The translations under genes and the position numbers were made by a program. The notes beneath the pieces are model-generated. The model made no database searches. It had not been told where the DNA came from and worked only from the letters and a program-made list of their open reading frames with translations. Shown here piece after piece: positions 7,904 to 14,219 of a stretch of 18,825 bases of DNA. The stretch is from Pseudomonadota bacterium. GTDB lineage: Bacteria > Pseudomonadota > Alphaproteobacteria > Rhizobiales > Rhizobiaceae. The DNA is taken from the NCBI GenBank assembly GCA_023404095.1, contig JAEYDD010000003.1, positions 1-18,825 on the forward strand. The letters run 5' to 3'. Numbering within the stretch: position 1 is the first letter of the stretch; the number at the start of each line of letters is the position of its first letter.

Positions 7904-9147
7904 TTTTGACGAAATATAAATTGGGAGAAATCCTTGATGTTACAAGAGGTGCAAGTCTCAGTGGCGAGTATTACGCCACTGAGGGTGAATATATCCGTCT
8001 GACTTGTGGCAATTTCGACTATCAGAACAACTGTTTTAAGGAGAACAAGTCCAAGGACAATCTTTATTATGTCGGAGACTTCAAATCTGAGTTTCTAATG
8101 GAAGAGGGAGATATTATTACCCCTTTGACAGAACAGGCAATAGGCTTGCTTGGTTCTACTGCCATTATTCCTGAAAGCGGCAAATACATACAAAGTCAAG
8201 ATGTAGCAAAGATTATCTGCAAGGAAGACTTGTTAGATAAGGATTTCGCATTTTATCTCATATCCTCCGCCCTCGTTAAGCAACAGCTAAGTGCTGCTGC
8301 CCAACAGACTAAAATTCGTCACACTTCACCTGATAAAATCAAGGATTGCACAGTGTGGATTCCCGAATTATCTGAGCAAAAACGCATCGGTAAGTTATTG
8401 CGCTCCATTGACCGCAAGATAGAACTTAACCGAGCGATAAATCAGAATTTAGAGGCGATGGCAAAACAGCTTTACGATTACTGGTTTGTGCAATTTGACT
8501 TTCCGAATGAGGAGGGCAAACCATACAAGTCGAGCGGTGGTGAAATGGTTTGGAATGAAAAGTTGAAACGTAAGATACCAAATGAATGGGACAATTGCAA
8601 GCTAAAAGATTTTATCAATCTTTTTGATTCAAAACGCATTCCTTTATCAAGTAAAGATAGAGAGGAAAGAAAAGGCAACTATCCGTACTATGGTGCAACA
8701 GGTATTATGGACTATGTAAATGAATATATCTTTGATGGAGATTATATTCTGTTGGCAGAAGATGGTTCAACTTCTGATTCAAAAGGATTCCCTATCGTAC
8801 AATATATATGGGGTAAGAATTGGGTGAACAATCACGCACATATAATTCTTCCCAAAAACGAACAATATTTAATGTTTACCTATCAAATGCTTAGGAGCAT
8901 TCCTGCAAAGCAGATAGAAACTGGTTCTATTCAGAAAAAAATCAGTCAAGAAAACCTCTGTGAGTATAATATGGTATTACCTAATTCAATTTTGATTGAG
9001 AAATATGAAAGTATCATATCTCCATTATGGGAGAAACGCAAACTATGTATTGAAGAAATCAACGCTTTGATTAAGCAGCGAGACGAACTTCTTCCACTCT
9101 TGATGAACGGTCAGGCATCGGTAAATTCTGATTTATCCGACGGTTGA
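7900..9147 (+). CDS. hsdS: Type I restriction specificity subunit, currently expressed form (halves A + C1)
   Basis: This 415-residue protein chooses the bipartite DNA target for HsdM and HsdR. Target recognition domain 1 spans residues 1 to about 150. The central conserved helix follows (PELSEQKRIGKLLRSIDRKIELNRAINQNLEAMAKQLYDYWF, about 155-200), then target recognition domain 2 and the C-terminal conserved helix (EEINALIKQRDELLPLLMNGQASV). The invertible 15-bp repeat lies within the gene twice: at INQNL (residues 180-184) and, inverted, at VNSDL (408-412), three residues before the stop. The second half is therefore a removable cassette. Half A is fixed to the operon promoter; half C1 can be exchanged or reversed. 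The start overlaps the preceding gene (ATGA). The protein is complete in this orientation, so this clone is likely restriction-competent. Confidence 0.95.
   Translation: MILTKYKLGEILDVTRGASLSGEYYATEGEYIRLTCGNFDYQNNCFKENKSKDNLYYVGDFKSEFLMEEGDIITPLTEQAIGLLGSTAIIPESGKYIQSQDVAKIICKEDLLDKDFAFYLISSALVKQQLSAAAQQTKIRHTSPDKIKDCTVWIPELSEQKRIGKLLRSIDRKIELNRAINQNLEAMAKQLYDYWFVQFDFPNEEGKPYKSSGGEMVWNEKLKRKIPNEWDNCKLKDFINLFDSKRIPLSSKDREERKGNYPYYGATGIMDYVNEYIFDGDYILLAEDGSTSDSKGFPIVQYIWGKNWVNNHAHIILPKNEQYLMFTYQMLRSIPAKQIETGSIQKKISQENLCEYNMVLPNSILIEKYESIISPLWEKRKLCIEEINALIKQRDELLPLLMNGQASVNSDLSDG
8437..8451 (+). repeat. Shufflon recombination site 1
   Basis: ATAAATCAGAATTTA in forward orientation at the junction of the hsdS halves, encoding INQNL in frame. 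It is one of four exact copies. This copy marks the left limit of the invertible region; everything upstream (half A) stays attached to the operon promoter. Confidence 0.9.
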
Positions 9148-9673
9148 GTTCAATTTTCTTGTCCAATGCAGAGAATATTTCGCCAATTCGCTCTTGATTA
9201 CGTAATGGAATCATTGGAACTGGAAACGAATTGAGCGCTTCAACGGATAACGCATAGCGTTGTCCGCTTCCAGAAGCATTACAAGCGAAATATTTCTTTG
9301 CATAGTCAGTATGCAGAAGGGCGTTTAGGTAACGTCCATCTAAAATATCTTTGTTTGGAGTAATCAGGGCGCAATGGTACCCCAAGATAACATCATCAAA
9401 ATCATCGGCAATATAAGTGGGAACACCAATGTCATCACGAGTCTCACTATCCTTGGTTAAAGCTACTTGACCTTTCTTTAATTGGAACTTGGAAATCTCA
9501 TTGGGACGGGCAGTCGCAAACATAAAGCCATCATGCTGAGCTGTGGTTATAGCCCAGTTATAATAGACATCAACAAAGTTGCAAAGCCGGATTTCTTGTT
9601 CGCCGTCTTTTGTTTTCTTGTCAACCCCACTAATTTCTACAGTGGCAATATCTCCCAGTTTCTGTTTATCCAT
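9071..9673 (-). CDS. hsdS: Silent inverted 5' half of hsdS (half B, target recognition domain 1 variant)
   Basis: The frame encodes about 200 residues, of which the first 184 match the N-terminal half of an HsdS: a recognition domain beginning DKQKLGDIATVEISG, then IPLRNQERIGEIFSALDKKIELNRRINQNL, equivalent to the central helix of the expressed gene. Its recognition domain is unlike half A, so it would read a different half-site. After site 2 the frame runs backwards through the end of C1 (PMPDRSSRVEEVRLAA) and stops, so no second domain is made in this orientation. I chose ATG at 9671-9673 because AGGA lies 5 bases before it; ATG at 9677-9679 is an alternative. It has its own -7 box and lies just downstream of the recombinase gene on the same strand. 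Inversion of C1, or of 9122-11024, would complete it. Confidence 0.85.
   Translation of the reverse strand: MDKQKLGDIATVEISGVDKKTKDGEQEIRLCNFVDVYYNWAITTAQHDGFMFATARPNEISKFQLKKGQVALTKDSETRDDIGVPTYIADDFDDVILGYHCALITPNKDILDGRYLNALLHTDYAKKYFACNASGSGQRYALSVEALNSFPVPMIPLRNQERIGEIFSALDKKIELNRRINQNLPMPDRSSRVEEVRLAA
9122..9136 (-). repeat. Shufflon recombination site 2
   Basis: The reverse complement of ATAAATCAGAATTTA. It serves the 3' end of C1 on the plus strand (VNSDL) and the in-frame junction INQNL of half B on the minus strand. The flanking plus-strand codons give a stop four codons later (SDG then TGA). Confidence 0.9.
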
Positions 9674-9695
9674 TTGCATCCTATTTGGATGCAAA
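9673..9695 (-). promoter_or_regulatory. Hairpin over the start of half B
   Basis: On the minus strand TTTGCATCC, loop AAATA, GGATGCAAA form a perfect 9-bp stem. The 3' arm contains the likely ribosome binding site AGGA, and its last base is the A of the ATG. RNA from the local promoter (start near 9685-9688) would lack most of the 5' arm. RNA reading through from the recombinase gene would contain the whole hairpin and should be poorly translated. Confidence 0.5.
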
Positions 9696-9699
9696 GTTA
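9692..9699 (-). promoter_or_regulatory. Bacteroides-type -7 box driving half B
   Basis: TAACTTTG on the minus strand is a perfect TAnnTTTG. It lies about 20 bases before the half-B start codon and about 32 bases past the recombinase stop. The -33 region has only weak TTC/TTG matches. It implies that completed B-type hsdS genes can be transcribed apart from the main operon. Confidence 0.5.
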
Positions 9700-9730
9700 C
9701 ACATTTTCAAGCAGAATCCAGCATGATTAC

Positions 9731-10723
9731 TTATCCCAAGTATTTCTTATGGGCTAACTTTACATTGTTTTGGTTCACAATGGCATAATGCAAGGTAGTA
9801 TCTATACGCACATGACCGAGCAGACGTTGCACCTGTTCAATGGGCATACCTTTGTCAATAGCCATTGTTGCAAGTGTACGACGAAACTTATGCGGATGAA
9901 CCTTAGGCATAGAAAGGGACTTTCCTAATTCCCGGATTCTTACTTCTACACCGCTAATTGTTAGGCGAGTATGAGGTGAGTGGAGGGAAACGAATAAAGC
10001 AGGATTGTCATCTGTGCGTTCATCAAGGTATTGCTGCAAATGTAGTTTAGTTCGGGCATTGAAGTAAACAACACGTTCTTTGTTGCCCTTGCCAAATACC
10101 ACGCACTGGCGTTCATGGAAGTCAATATCTTCACGATTCAACTTAACCAATTCACCCACACGAATGCCCGTGGAAGAAAGAATGTCTATAAGGGCAAGGT
10201 CTCGTTTGTTGGTGCAACTATCCCGCAGTTGCTCCAGCTGCTCGTCAGAAAGCACCTCCTTAACAAGCGAATCTGTCTTAACCTTGTGGATACGTCTAAC
10301 GGGACTTTTGGCAATATAATCTTCATCTTCCAACCATGCAAAGAAGCTGGAGAAGATGCGTCTCATGTTGTCTATGGTCACTTTACTGGATTGGTGCTCT
10401 TCCTGATAACCGGATAGATAGGCTCGAATATCTGATGTTGTTATATGACAAATCGCTACTGAAAGCGTAAGTAATAATCGCTCAATAGTATTACGGTAAT
10501 ATGCCAATGTCTTCTCTGAGCACCCCTCTATCTTCTTTGCCGAAATAAACGAGCTTAGAAGATGCTCATTCTCTTGCGCTTGTTGTTTGGAACAATCTTC
10601 TTTTTCGACTATTTCTACATTATGTAACTCTGATGCAAGCACAGTTTTAAGCCGTGCCATTTGTCGGCAGTCCAAGTCACGCTGCATCTCCGCAACTATT
10701 GCCTGAATGATGTTTTCTTTCAT
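9731..10723 (-). CDS. XerC/D-like tyrosine recombinase, probable HsdS invertase
   Basis: This 330-residue protein starts at ATG 10721-10723; the open frame extends 14 codons further with only a TTG. It has an N-terminal SAM-like core-binding domain (about 50-135) and a C-terminal catalytic domain with a full active site: R188 in STGIRVGEL, K212 in FGKGNKER, H278 and R281 in HKFRR, H304 in LLGH and nucleophile Y313 in LHYA. The size and layout match the stand-alone XerC/D-type recombinases that invert DNA in Bacteroides. It is embedded between sites 2 and 3 of the four 15-bp repeats, which makes it the obvious enzyme for rearranging hsdS, although the link is inferred from position. It would itself be inverted by some of the events it catalyses. 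No perfect -7 box precedes it; it may be transcribed with the zinc-ribbon gene. Confidence 0.92.
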   Translation of the reverse strand: MKENIIQAIVAEMQRDLDCRQMARLKTVLASELHNVEIVEKEDCSKQQAQENEHLLSSFISAKKIEGCSEKTLAYYRNTIERLLLTLSVAICHITTSDIRAYLSGYQEEHQSSKVTIDNMRRIFSSFFAWLEDEDYIAKSPVRRIHKVKTDSLVKEVLSDEQLEQLRDSCTNKRDLALIDILSSTGIRVGELVKLNREDIDFHERQCVVFGKGNKERVVYFNARTKLHLQQYLDERTDDNPALFVSLHSPHTRLTISGVEVRIRELGKSLSMPKVHPHKFRRTLATMAIDKGMPIEQVQRLLGHVRIDTTLHYAIVNQNNVKLAHKKYLG

Positions 10724-10762
10724 AATTCTATAAAAATGATGTATTATAATATAGAATATAAG

Positions 10763-10788
10763 CAAGAGAGACCTGATAGCCTCTCTTG
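10763..10788. terminator. Hairpin between the zinc-ribbon gene and the recombinase gene
   Basis: CAAGAGAG (10763-10770) and CTCTCTTG (10781-10788) form a perfect 8-bp stem with a 10-base loop. On the minus strand it follows the zinc-ribbon stop by 11 bases and precedes the recombinase ATG by 39. Neither side has a long T tract (ATTTTT starts at 10792 on the plus strand), so it may be an attenuator or a weak terminator. Confidence 0.4.
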
Positions 10789-10799
10789 TGCATTTTTAA

Positions 10800-10925
10800 T
10801 TAGTCTTCGTTCCAATGCCTTTCACATTCAGGACAGCAATTGACGCTAGATTCTGCATAGAACTCATGTCCACAACATTCACAAACGATTCTAAGGAATC
10901 TCTTTCGAATAATTCTATACCTCAT
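10800..10925 (-). CDS. 41-residue zinc-ribbon-like microprotein upstream of the recombinase
   Basis: The 41 codons start at ATG 10923-10925 and end at TAA 10800-10802. The N-terminus is strongly basic (MRYRIIRKRFLRI), then CECCGHEFYAES, then NCCPECERHW, giving two Cys knuckles (C15, C17 or C18 with C31, C34) typical of a zinc ribbon. The acidic end is ERHWNED. Such small zinc ribbons usually bind nucleic acid or a partner protein. It lies 76 bases upstream of the recombinase ATG on the same strand and inside the invertible region, so it may regulate or accompany the recombinase. No clear promoter precedes it. The Cys pattern and the in-frame start and stop support a real gene; its function is unknown. 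Confidence 0.62.
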   Translation of the reverse strand: MRYRIIRKRFLRIVCECCGHEFYAESSVNCCPECERHWNED

Positions 10926-11009
10926 AATGTAATTATTAAAGGTCATGTGGGAATATGCCCATGTATATATGAATAGTAATTTAGCAGCACAACGGGTTAA
11001 AAAGAGTCG

Positions 11010-11024
11010 ATAAATCAGAATTTA
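11010..11024 (+). repeat. Shufflon recombination site 3
   Basis: ATAAATCAGAATTTA in forward orientation at the start of silent 3' half C2. The three codons before it are open but a TAA at 10998-11000 closes the frame, so C2 has no 5' half here. Homology with the expressed gene starts at the repeat and continues into LEAMAKQ. Confidence 0.9.
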
Positions 11025-11030
11025 GAAGCA

Positions 11031-11846
11031 ATGGCAAAGCAGTTCTACGATTACTGGTTCGTGCAGTTTGACTTCCCGAATGAGGAGGGCAAACCTTATA
11101 AATCAAGTGGTGGTAAGATGGTTTGGAATGAGAAACTAAAACGCAACATTCCTGTTGGTTGGCATTGTGGAAACCTCTTTGAAATTGCTGTTTTTACAAA
11201 TGGTTTGGCTTGTCAGAAATTCAGACCAAAGGATGATGAAGAGTCATTGCCTGTTATTAAGATACGAGAAATGCACGATGGTATTTCCGATGACACAGAA
11301 GAGGTAACGTCAAATATACCAGAGTCAGTAAAGGTGTATAATGGTGATGTGCTATTTTCATGGTCGGCATCACTGGAAGTTATGCTTTGGGCTTATGGAC
11401 TTGGAGGACTTAATCAGCATATCTTTAAGGTTACTTCTGCAAATGATTTCCCGAAGTCATTTTACTATTTTCAACTTTTGGATTATATTGATGTATTTAA
11501 GAAAGTGGCAGAAGCAAGGAAAACAACGATGGGACATATTACGCAAGATCATTTACAACAAAGCACAATTGCCATACCTGATAATAAAGATATTGCGGTT
11601 AGATTTGAGGAACTGATATCACCAATCTTTGAGCAGGTAGTGAAGTTGCATGAGGAAATATCATATTTAATTAAGCAGCGTGACGAACTTCTACCACTTC
11701 TGATGAACGGTCAAGTATCGGTAAATTCTGATTTATTGGCATGCATCTTATCCTATATCTTGATTTCGGTATACAGAAACTTAGGCATAATTTCATTTGC
11801 CGGCAATTTGCCGATAAACACAAAAACCACAATAAGTAGACTATAA
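11031..11846 (+). CDS. hsdS: Silent 3' half of hsdS (half C2, target recognition domain 2 variant)
   Basis: The cassette starts at site 3 (11010); the first ATG in frame is at 11031 but is an internal residue (LEAMAKQFYDYWFVQFDFPNEEGKPYKSSGG), almost identical to residues 184-215 of the expressed HsdS. A different second recognition domain follows (about 50-190), then the conserved end SYLIKQRDELLPLLMNGQVSVNSDL. It has no first domain, no promoter and no ribosome binding site, so it is a storage cassette rather than a working gene. After site 4 the frame runs on for about 37 residues of unrelated sequence (LACILSYILISVYRN...) to a TAA at 11844. Joining it to half A or B at the 15-bp repeat keeps the frame. 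Confidence 0.85.
   Translation: MAKQFYDYWFVQFDFPNEEGKPYKSSGGKMVWNEKLKRNIPVGWHCGNLFEIAVFTNGLACQKFRPKDDEESLPVIKIREMHDGISDDTEEVTSNIPESVKVYNGDVLFSWSASLEVMLWAYGLGGLNQHIFKVTSANDFPKSFYYFQLLDYIDVFKKVAEARKTTMGHITQDHLQQSTIAIPDNKDIAVRFEELISPIFEQVVKLHEEISYLIKQRDELLPLLMNGQVSVNSDLLACILSYILISVYRNLGIISFAGNLPINTKTTISRL
11722..11736 (-). repeat. Shufflon recombination site 4
   Basis: The reverse complement of ATAAATCAGAATTTA at the end of C2. The 16 bases before it closely resemble those before site 2 (coding LLMNGQ.SV). Sequence after it is unrelated, so it is the right limit of the shufflon. Confidence 0.9.
11796..11813. repeat. Short repeat and palindrome between the shufflon and the mobile element
   Basis: TTTGCCG is repeated at 11796-11802 and 11807-11813, and TTGCCGGCAA (11797-11806) is a 10-bp palindrome. 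It lies in the presumed boundary zone between the hsdS cassette and the mobilizable element. It might be part of an attachment site; nothing here proves it. Confidence 0.3.
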
Positions 11847-11870
11847 CAGGGGCGGAACACCGTCCCTGTT
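11845..11870. terminator. Hairpin at the 3' end of the mobilization operon
   Basis: AACAGGGGCGG (11845-11855) and CCGTCCCTGTT (11860-11870) form an 11-bp stem with one G-T pair and the loop AACA. It overlaps the stop codon of the leftward membrane-anchored protein and the stop of the C2 frame. There is no T tract on either side, so it is a stabilising hairpin or a weak bidirectional terminator. Confidence 0.45.
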
Positions 11871-12417
11871 AGTTGTATGTTACATAATATACAACCAGCC
11901 CTAATCCCAACGTATAAACGAGTAAGAATATCACCAAGCCTCTCATCCAAAAATCCGAGAACCAAACGCCTTCATTCCGTCTGAGGATTTTACGCATGTT
12001 GGATTCATGTTCAGTAATAAGTTTCGATTGTTCGGCACGGTGATTTGCCAATACCGAAATCCAACTTTCTACAGAATGGTCTATCAGTTGCTTAAGCTTT
12101 GCAAGTTGGTCAGGGGTAATTGTTGTTTTGAATTTCGTGTCTCGTTCAGCTTTCACAATGGCATTGCAGATGCCATTGACAATATTATCGCAACTGCCAA
12201 CTGCCGCTTTGAGCGCACCCTCAATGTGACATTCGGCAGCGATAGCTTTCTCCAAATCCTCATTGAACTTTATCAGCGTTTCTTTTGCCTCTCTGATTTC
12301 TACGAGAAGTTTATCAATTTCTTGCTTTTCTGACTCAATTTGTTGGTTCATTTCAACCTTCTCCAGCATGTCATTGACATTTATAGGCGATGTGCCTCTT
12401 GATTTTCCTATACCCAT
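11869..12417 (-). CDS. Coiled-coil protein with C-terminal membrane anchor, last gene of the mobilization cluster
   Basis: This 182-residue protein has a charged helical body and a single C-terminal membrane segment. Residues 17-65 (MLEKVEMNQQIESEKQEIDKLLVEIREAKE...) are heptad-like. Residues 95-145 are another helical stretch. Residues 150-178 (FWMRGLVIFLLVYTLGLGLVVYYV) form a membrane helix ending just before the C-terminus, so the body would face the cytoplasm. It lies 24 bases after the relaxase stop, in the same direction. I do not recognise a named family, but a tail-anchored coiled-coil protein next to a relaxase could tether the relaxosome to the membrane or the transfer channel. That role is inference. 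Confidence 0.75.
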   Translation of the reverse strand: MGIGKSRGTSPINVNDMLEKVEMNQQIESEKQEIDKLLVEIREAKETLIKFNEDLEKAIAAECHIEGALKAAVGSCDNIVNGICNAIVKAERDTKFKTTITPDQLAKLKQLIDHSVESWISVLANHRAEQSKLITEHESNMRKILRRNEGVWFSDFWMRGLVIFLLVYTLGLGLVVYYVTYN

Positions 12418-12441
12418 GTTCTTGTATTTATAAAAAGTGAA

Positions 12442-13635
12442 TTATCTGTGCAGCCCTTTCCTGCGTTTGCACATGCTGTTTGCCATTCGTGCGCAACGGC
12501 GTGCCCATTCAAGTTCATCCTCGTCCTTGTCTTTTCCCCAACCTCCAGTGTCAGAACCGCCACCGCCACTTGAAACAGCTATACTGGTAGCAGCATCCAT
12601 ATATCCTGCAAAGAGTAAAAGAGCCGTGTGTTGTATCTCTTTAATCTTAGCTAACGGATGAGCTTCCTTCAAAGAACAATCTTGCCGGATGATATTGTCA
12701 GCGGCTTCGGGTATCTCTACATGGTAGCTGTGATATTCGTCTGTCGCAATATCGTAATGCTTTATAACAGGCAGTAAAATAGGAGTCAAATCTGCTGTCC
12801 GTGTTTGTTGAGGAATAGATTTTGTTGGCTCGGATTTCCTTTCCTGCTGATGCAGTTTTGCCCAAGTAGCCTCTATCTTTGATGGAGTCAGATTTCTCCC
12901 GATACCCAACACGGATGATTTATAATTTGAGTTACCCCGTTTGATGGAATAACCATAAACTTTTCCCTTATCATTTTCTTGTATGTGTACTTTGTAACCT
13001 CGTTTTGTCAGTTCCATTTCATATTGTCGCCAACTGAATTTGTCCATTGTACGAAGTATCTCCATACAACAGTTTGAGATTTCCTGCTTGTGCCGTATAC
13101 CTATTTCTTCAGACTGCACCCAGCCACGTCTCTCGTTGATGATATTCGCAGCCATGACTGCCCTCTCACCAATCTTATGGCTATCATTTATTTTCCCATT
13201 CATATCCACACGGTTGGCATCAATGTGCAGGTGTAGAATGCCACTCTTAGAATCACGATGCAGGGCGGCTATGTACTGCGAACCTTTGAGATTGGTTTGT
13301 TTTGAGGAAGCCCGTTTGGTCTTTTGGGAAAGGTCTATGGAATCGAATACCCGGATGAACTCATCTGCCAAACGAGCCCAGTCATCCATTGTCCAGTTTC
13401 GGCTCTCTTTTTCGGACGGGGAAATTTCAATTCTTATCACGTTTCTGCCAAGAGGTCTGCCCTTGTTGATTTTCTCGGTAAACATCTTCTGCACGAGCAT
13501 CATCCGACCGTACATCGCTTCCGGTGAAATATCATCGGGCAACAGGTTGGCTTTGACTATATCCGCTCTGTCTTTATTGACGGAATATCTTATGGCATTT
13601 GCACCATGTGGAATGGTACTGGCTTTTGCTATCAT
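12442..13635 (-). CDS. Relaxase/mobilization nuclease (MobA type)
   Basis: This 397-residue protein nicks the transfer origin and leads the strand into the recipient when a helper conjugative element supplies the channel. The relaxase domain is at the N-terminus. The metal-binding histidine motif is H126...HLH (135-137) in ALHRDSKSGILHLHIDANRVD. The catalytic tyrosine is probably Y17 in NAIRYSVNKD. The C-terminal region is linker-like, with SGGGGSDTGGWGKDKDEDELEWARRC near the end, a pattern I associate with relaxases of Bacteroides mobilizable elements. It follows the MobC-like gene after 15 bases, and the candidate oriT lies upstream of both, the usual order. It appears complete. Confidence 0.92.
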   Translation of the reverse strand: MIAKASTIPHGANAIRYSVNKDRADIVKANLLPDDISPEAMYGRMMLVQKMFTEKINKGRPLGRNVIRIEISPSEKESRNWTMDDWARLADEFIRVFDSIDLSQKTKRASSKQTNLKGSQYIAALHRDSKSGILHLHIDANRVDMNGKINDSHKIGERAVMAANIINERRGWVQSEEIGIRHKQEISNCCMEILRTMDKFSWRQYEMELTKRGYKVHIQENDKGKVYGYSIKRGNSNYKSSVLGIGRNLTPSKIEATWAKLHQQERKSEPTKSIPQQTRTADLTPILLPVIKHYDIATDEYHSYHVEIPEAADNIIRQDCSLKEAHPLAKIKEIQHTALLLFAGYMDAATSIAVSSGGGGSDTGGWGKDKDEDELEWARRCARMANSMCKRRKGLHR

Positions 13636-13650
13636 AATAGGTAAGGATTT

Positions 13651-14046
13651 TTATTCTGTTAGGTAATTCTTTATCTGGCCCCAGCGGTTAATAAGCTGTG
13701 TAGCTGCTATCATCCATCGCTCTACAAAGCGTGTGTCGCGGAAGTATATGGCTCGTTTGTCCGCTTGGATGGATTTCACGGCTGCCGCAATACGGATAAG
13801 GTCGCCCCTTGCATCCGTCAGACTGCATAAGGCTTCTACCTCACGCTCAGACAACCGTTGCCGTGGATGCTGCCCTAAAGCAGTGCGGCGCACATAGTTG
13901 CTCATGGATAAACCGCAGGTCTTGGCAAGTTCTTTCGCTTTGGCGTATTCCTGTTCCGTTACTCTGGCTTCAAGTCGCAGGGTACGCTTTATAACTTTCT
14001 TGTCGTTTTCTTCGTCAGCTTCATTGTTGATATTCTTTTTCTTCAT
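13651..14046 (-). CDS. MobC-like relaxosome accessory protein
   Basis: This 131-residue basic protein begins with a Lys/Asn-rich tail followed by KRTLRLEARVTEQEYAKAKELAKTCGLSMSNYVRRTALG, the ribbon-helix-helix-like DNA-binding pattern of MobC/MbeC proteins. The C-terminal half (RDLIRIAAAVKSIQADKR... NRWGQIKNYLTE) is helical and probably contacts the relaxase. MobC proteins bind and open DNA near the nick site. It is the first gene after the candidate oriT and is directly followed by the relaxase gene. The gene starts at ATG 14044-14046. It looks intact. Confidence 0.88.
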   Translation of the reverse strand: MKKKNINNEADEENDKKVIKRTLRLEARVTEQEYAKAKELAKTCGLSMSNYVRRTALGQHPRQRLSEREVEALCSLTDARGDLIRIAAAVKSIQADKRAIYFRDTRFVERWMIAATQLINRWGQIKNYLTE

Positions 14047-14121
14047 GTTTTGTTATGTTATGGGTGAGACATCAATCTAAAAAGGGACAGCAGGGTGGGA
14101 GCTTGCGACTGCCGGAATACG

Positions 14122-14189
14122 CCTATGTAGTACGGATGAGTGTAACGAATTTGTGCGACATAGGAACTTCTTGCAAGACCCCGCACAAA
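14122..14189. other. Candidate origin of transfer (oriT) region
   Basis: The 173-base gap between the HTH-like protein gene and mobC holds nested inverted repeats: TTTGTGCG (14150-14157) with CGCACAAA (14182-14189), around the 10-bp palindrome TCTTGCAAGA (14169-14178), plus CCTATGT (14122-14128) with ACATAGG (14158-14164). Upstream of mobC and the relaxase is the usual place for oriT. The nick site cannot be placed by eye. No clear -7 box was found in the gap. Confidence 0.5.
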
Positions 14190-14219
14190 ATATAGGCTCT
14201 ACCGCCATATCCAATATGA

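Noticed and set aside
9482..9788. Two rightward open frames of 91 and 69 codons over half B
   Set aside because: They are antisense shadows of the half-B hsdS frame, with no ribosome binding site or recognisable protein.
10937..10960. Imperfect palindrome around CATGTGGGAATATGCCCATG as an operator for the zinc-ribbon gene
   Set aside because: The arms need a bulge to pair, and no promoter is recognisable nearby. The evidence is too weak to list.
11737..11846. The final 37 residues of the C2 frame as a functional extension
   Set aside because: HsdS homology ends at the 15-bp repeat. The rest is readthrough into unrelated flanking sequence.
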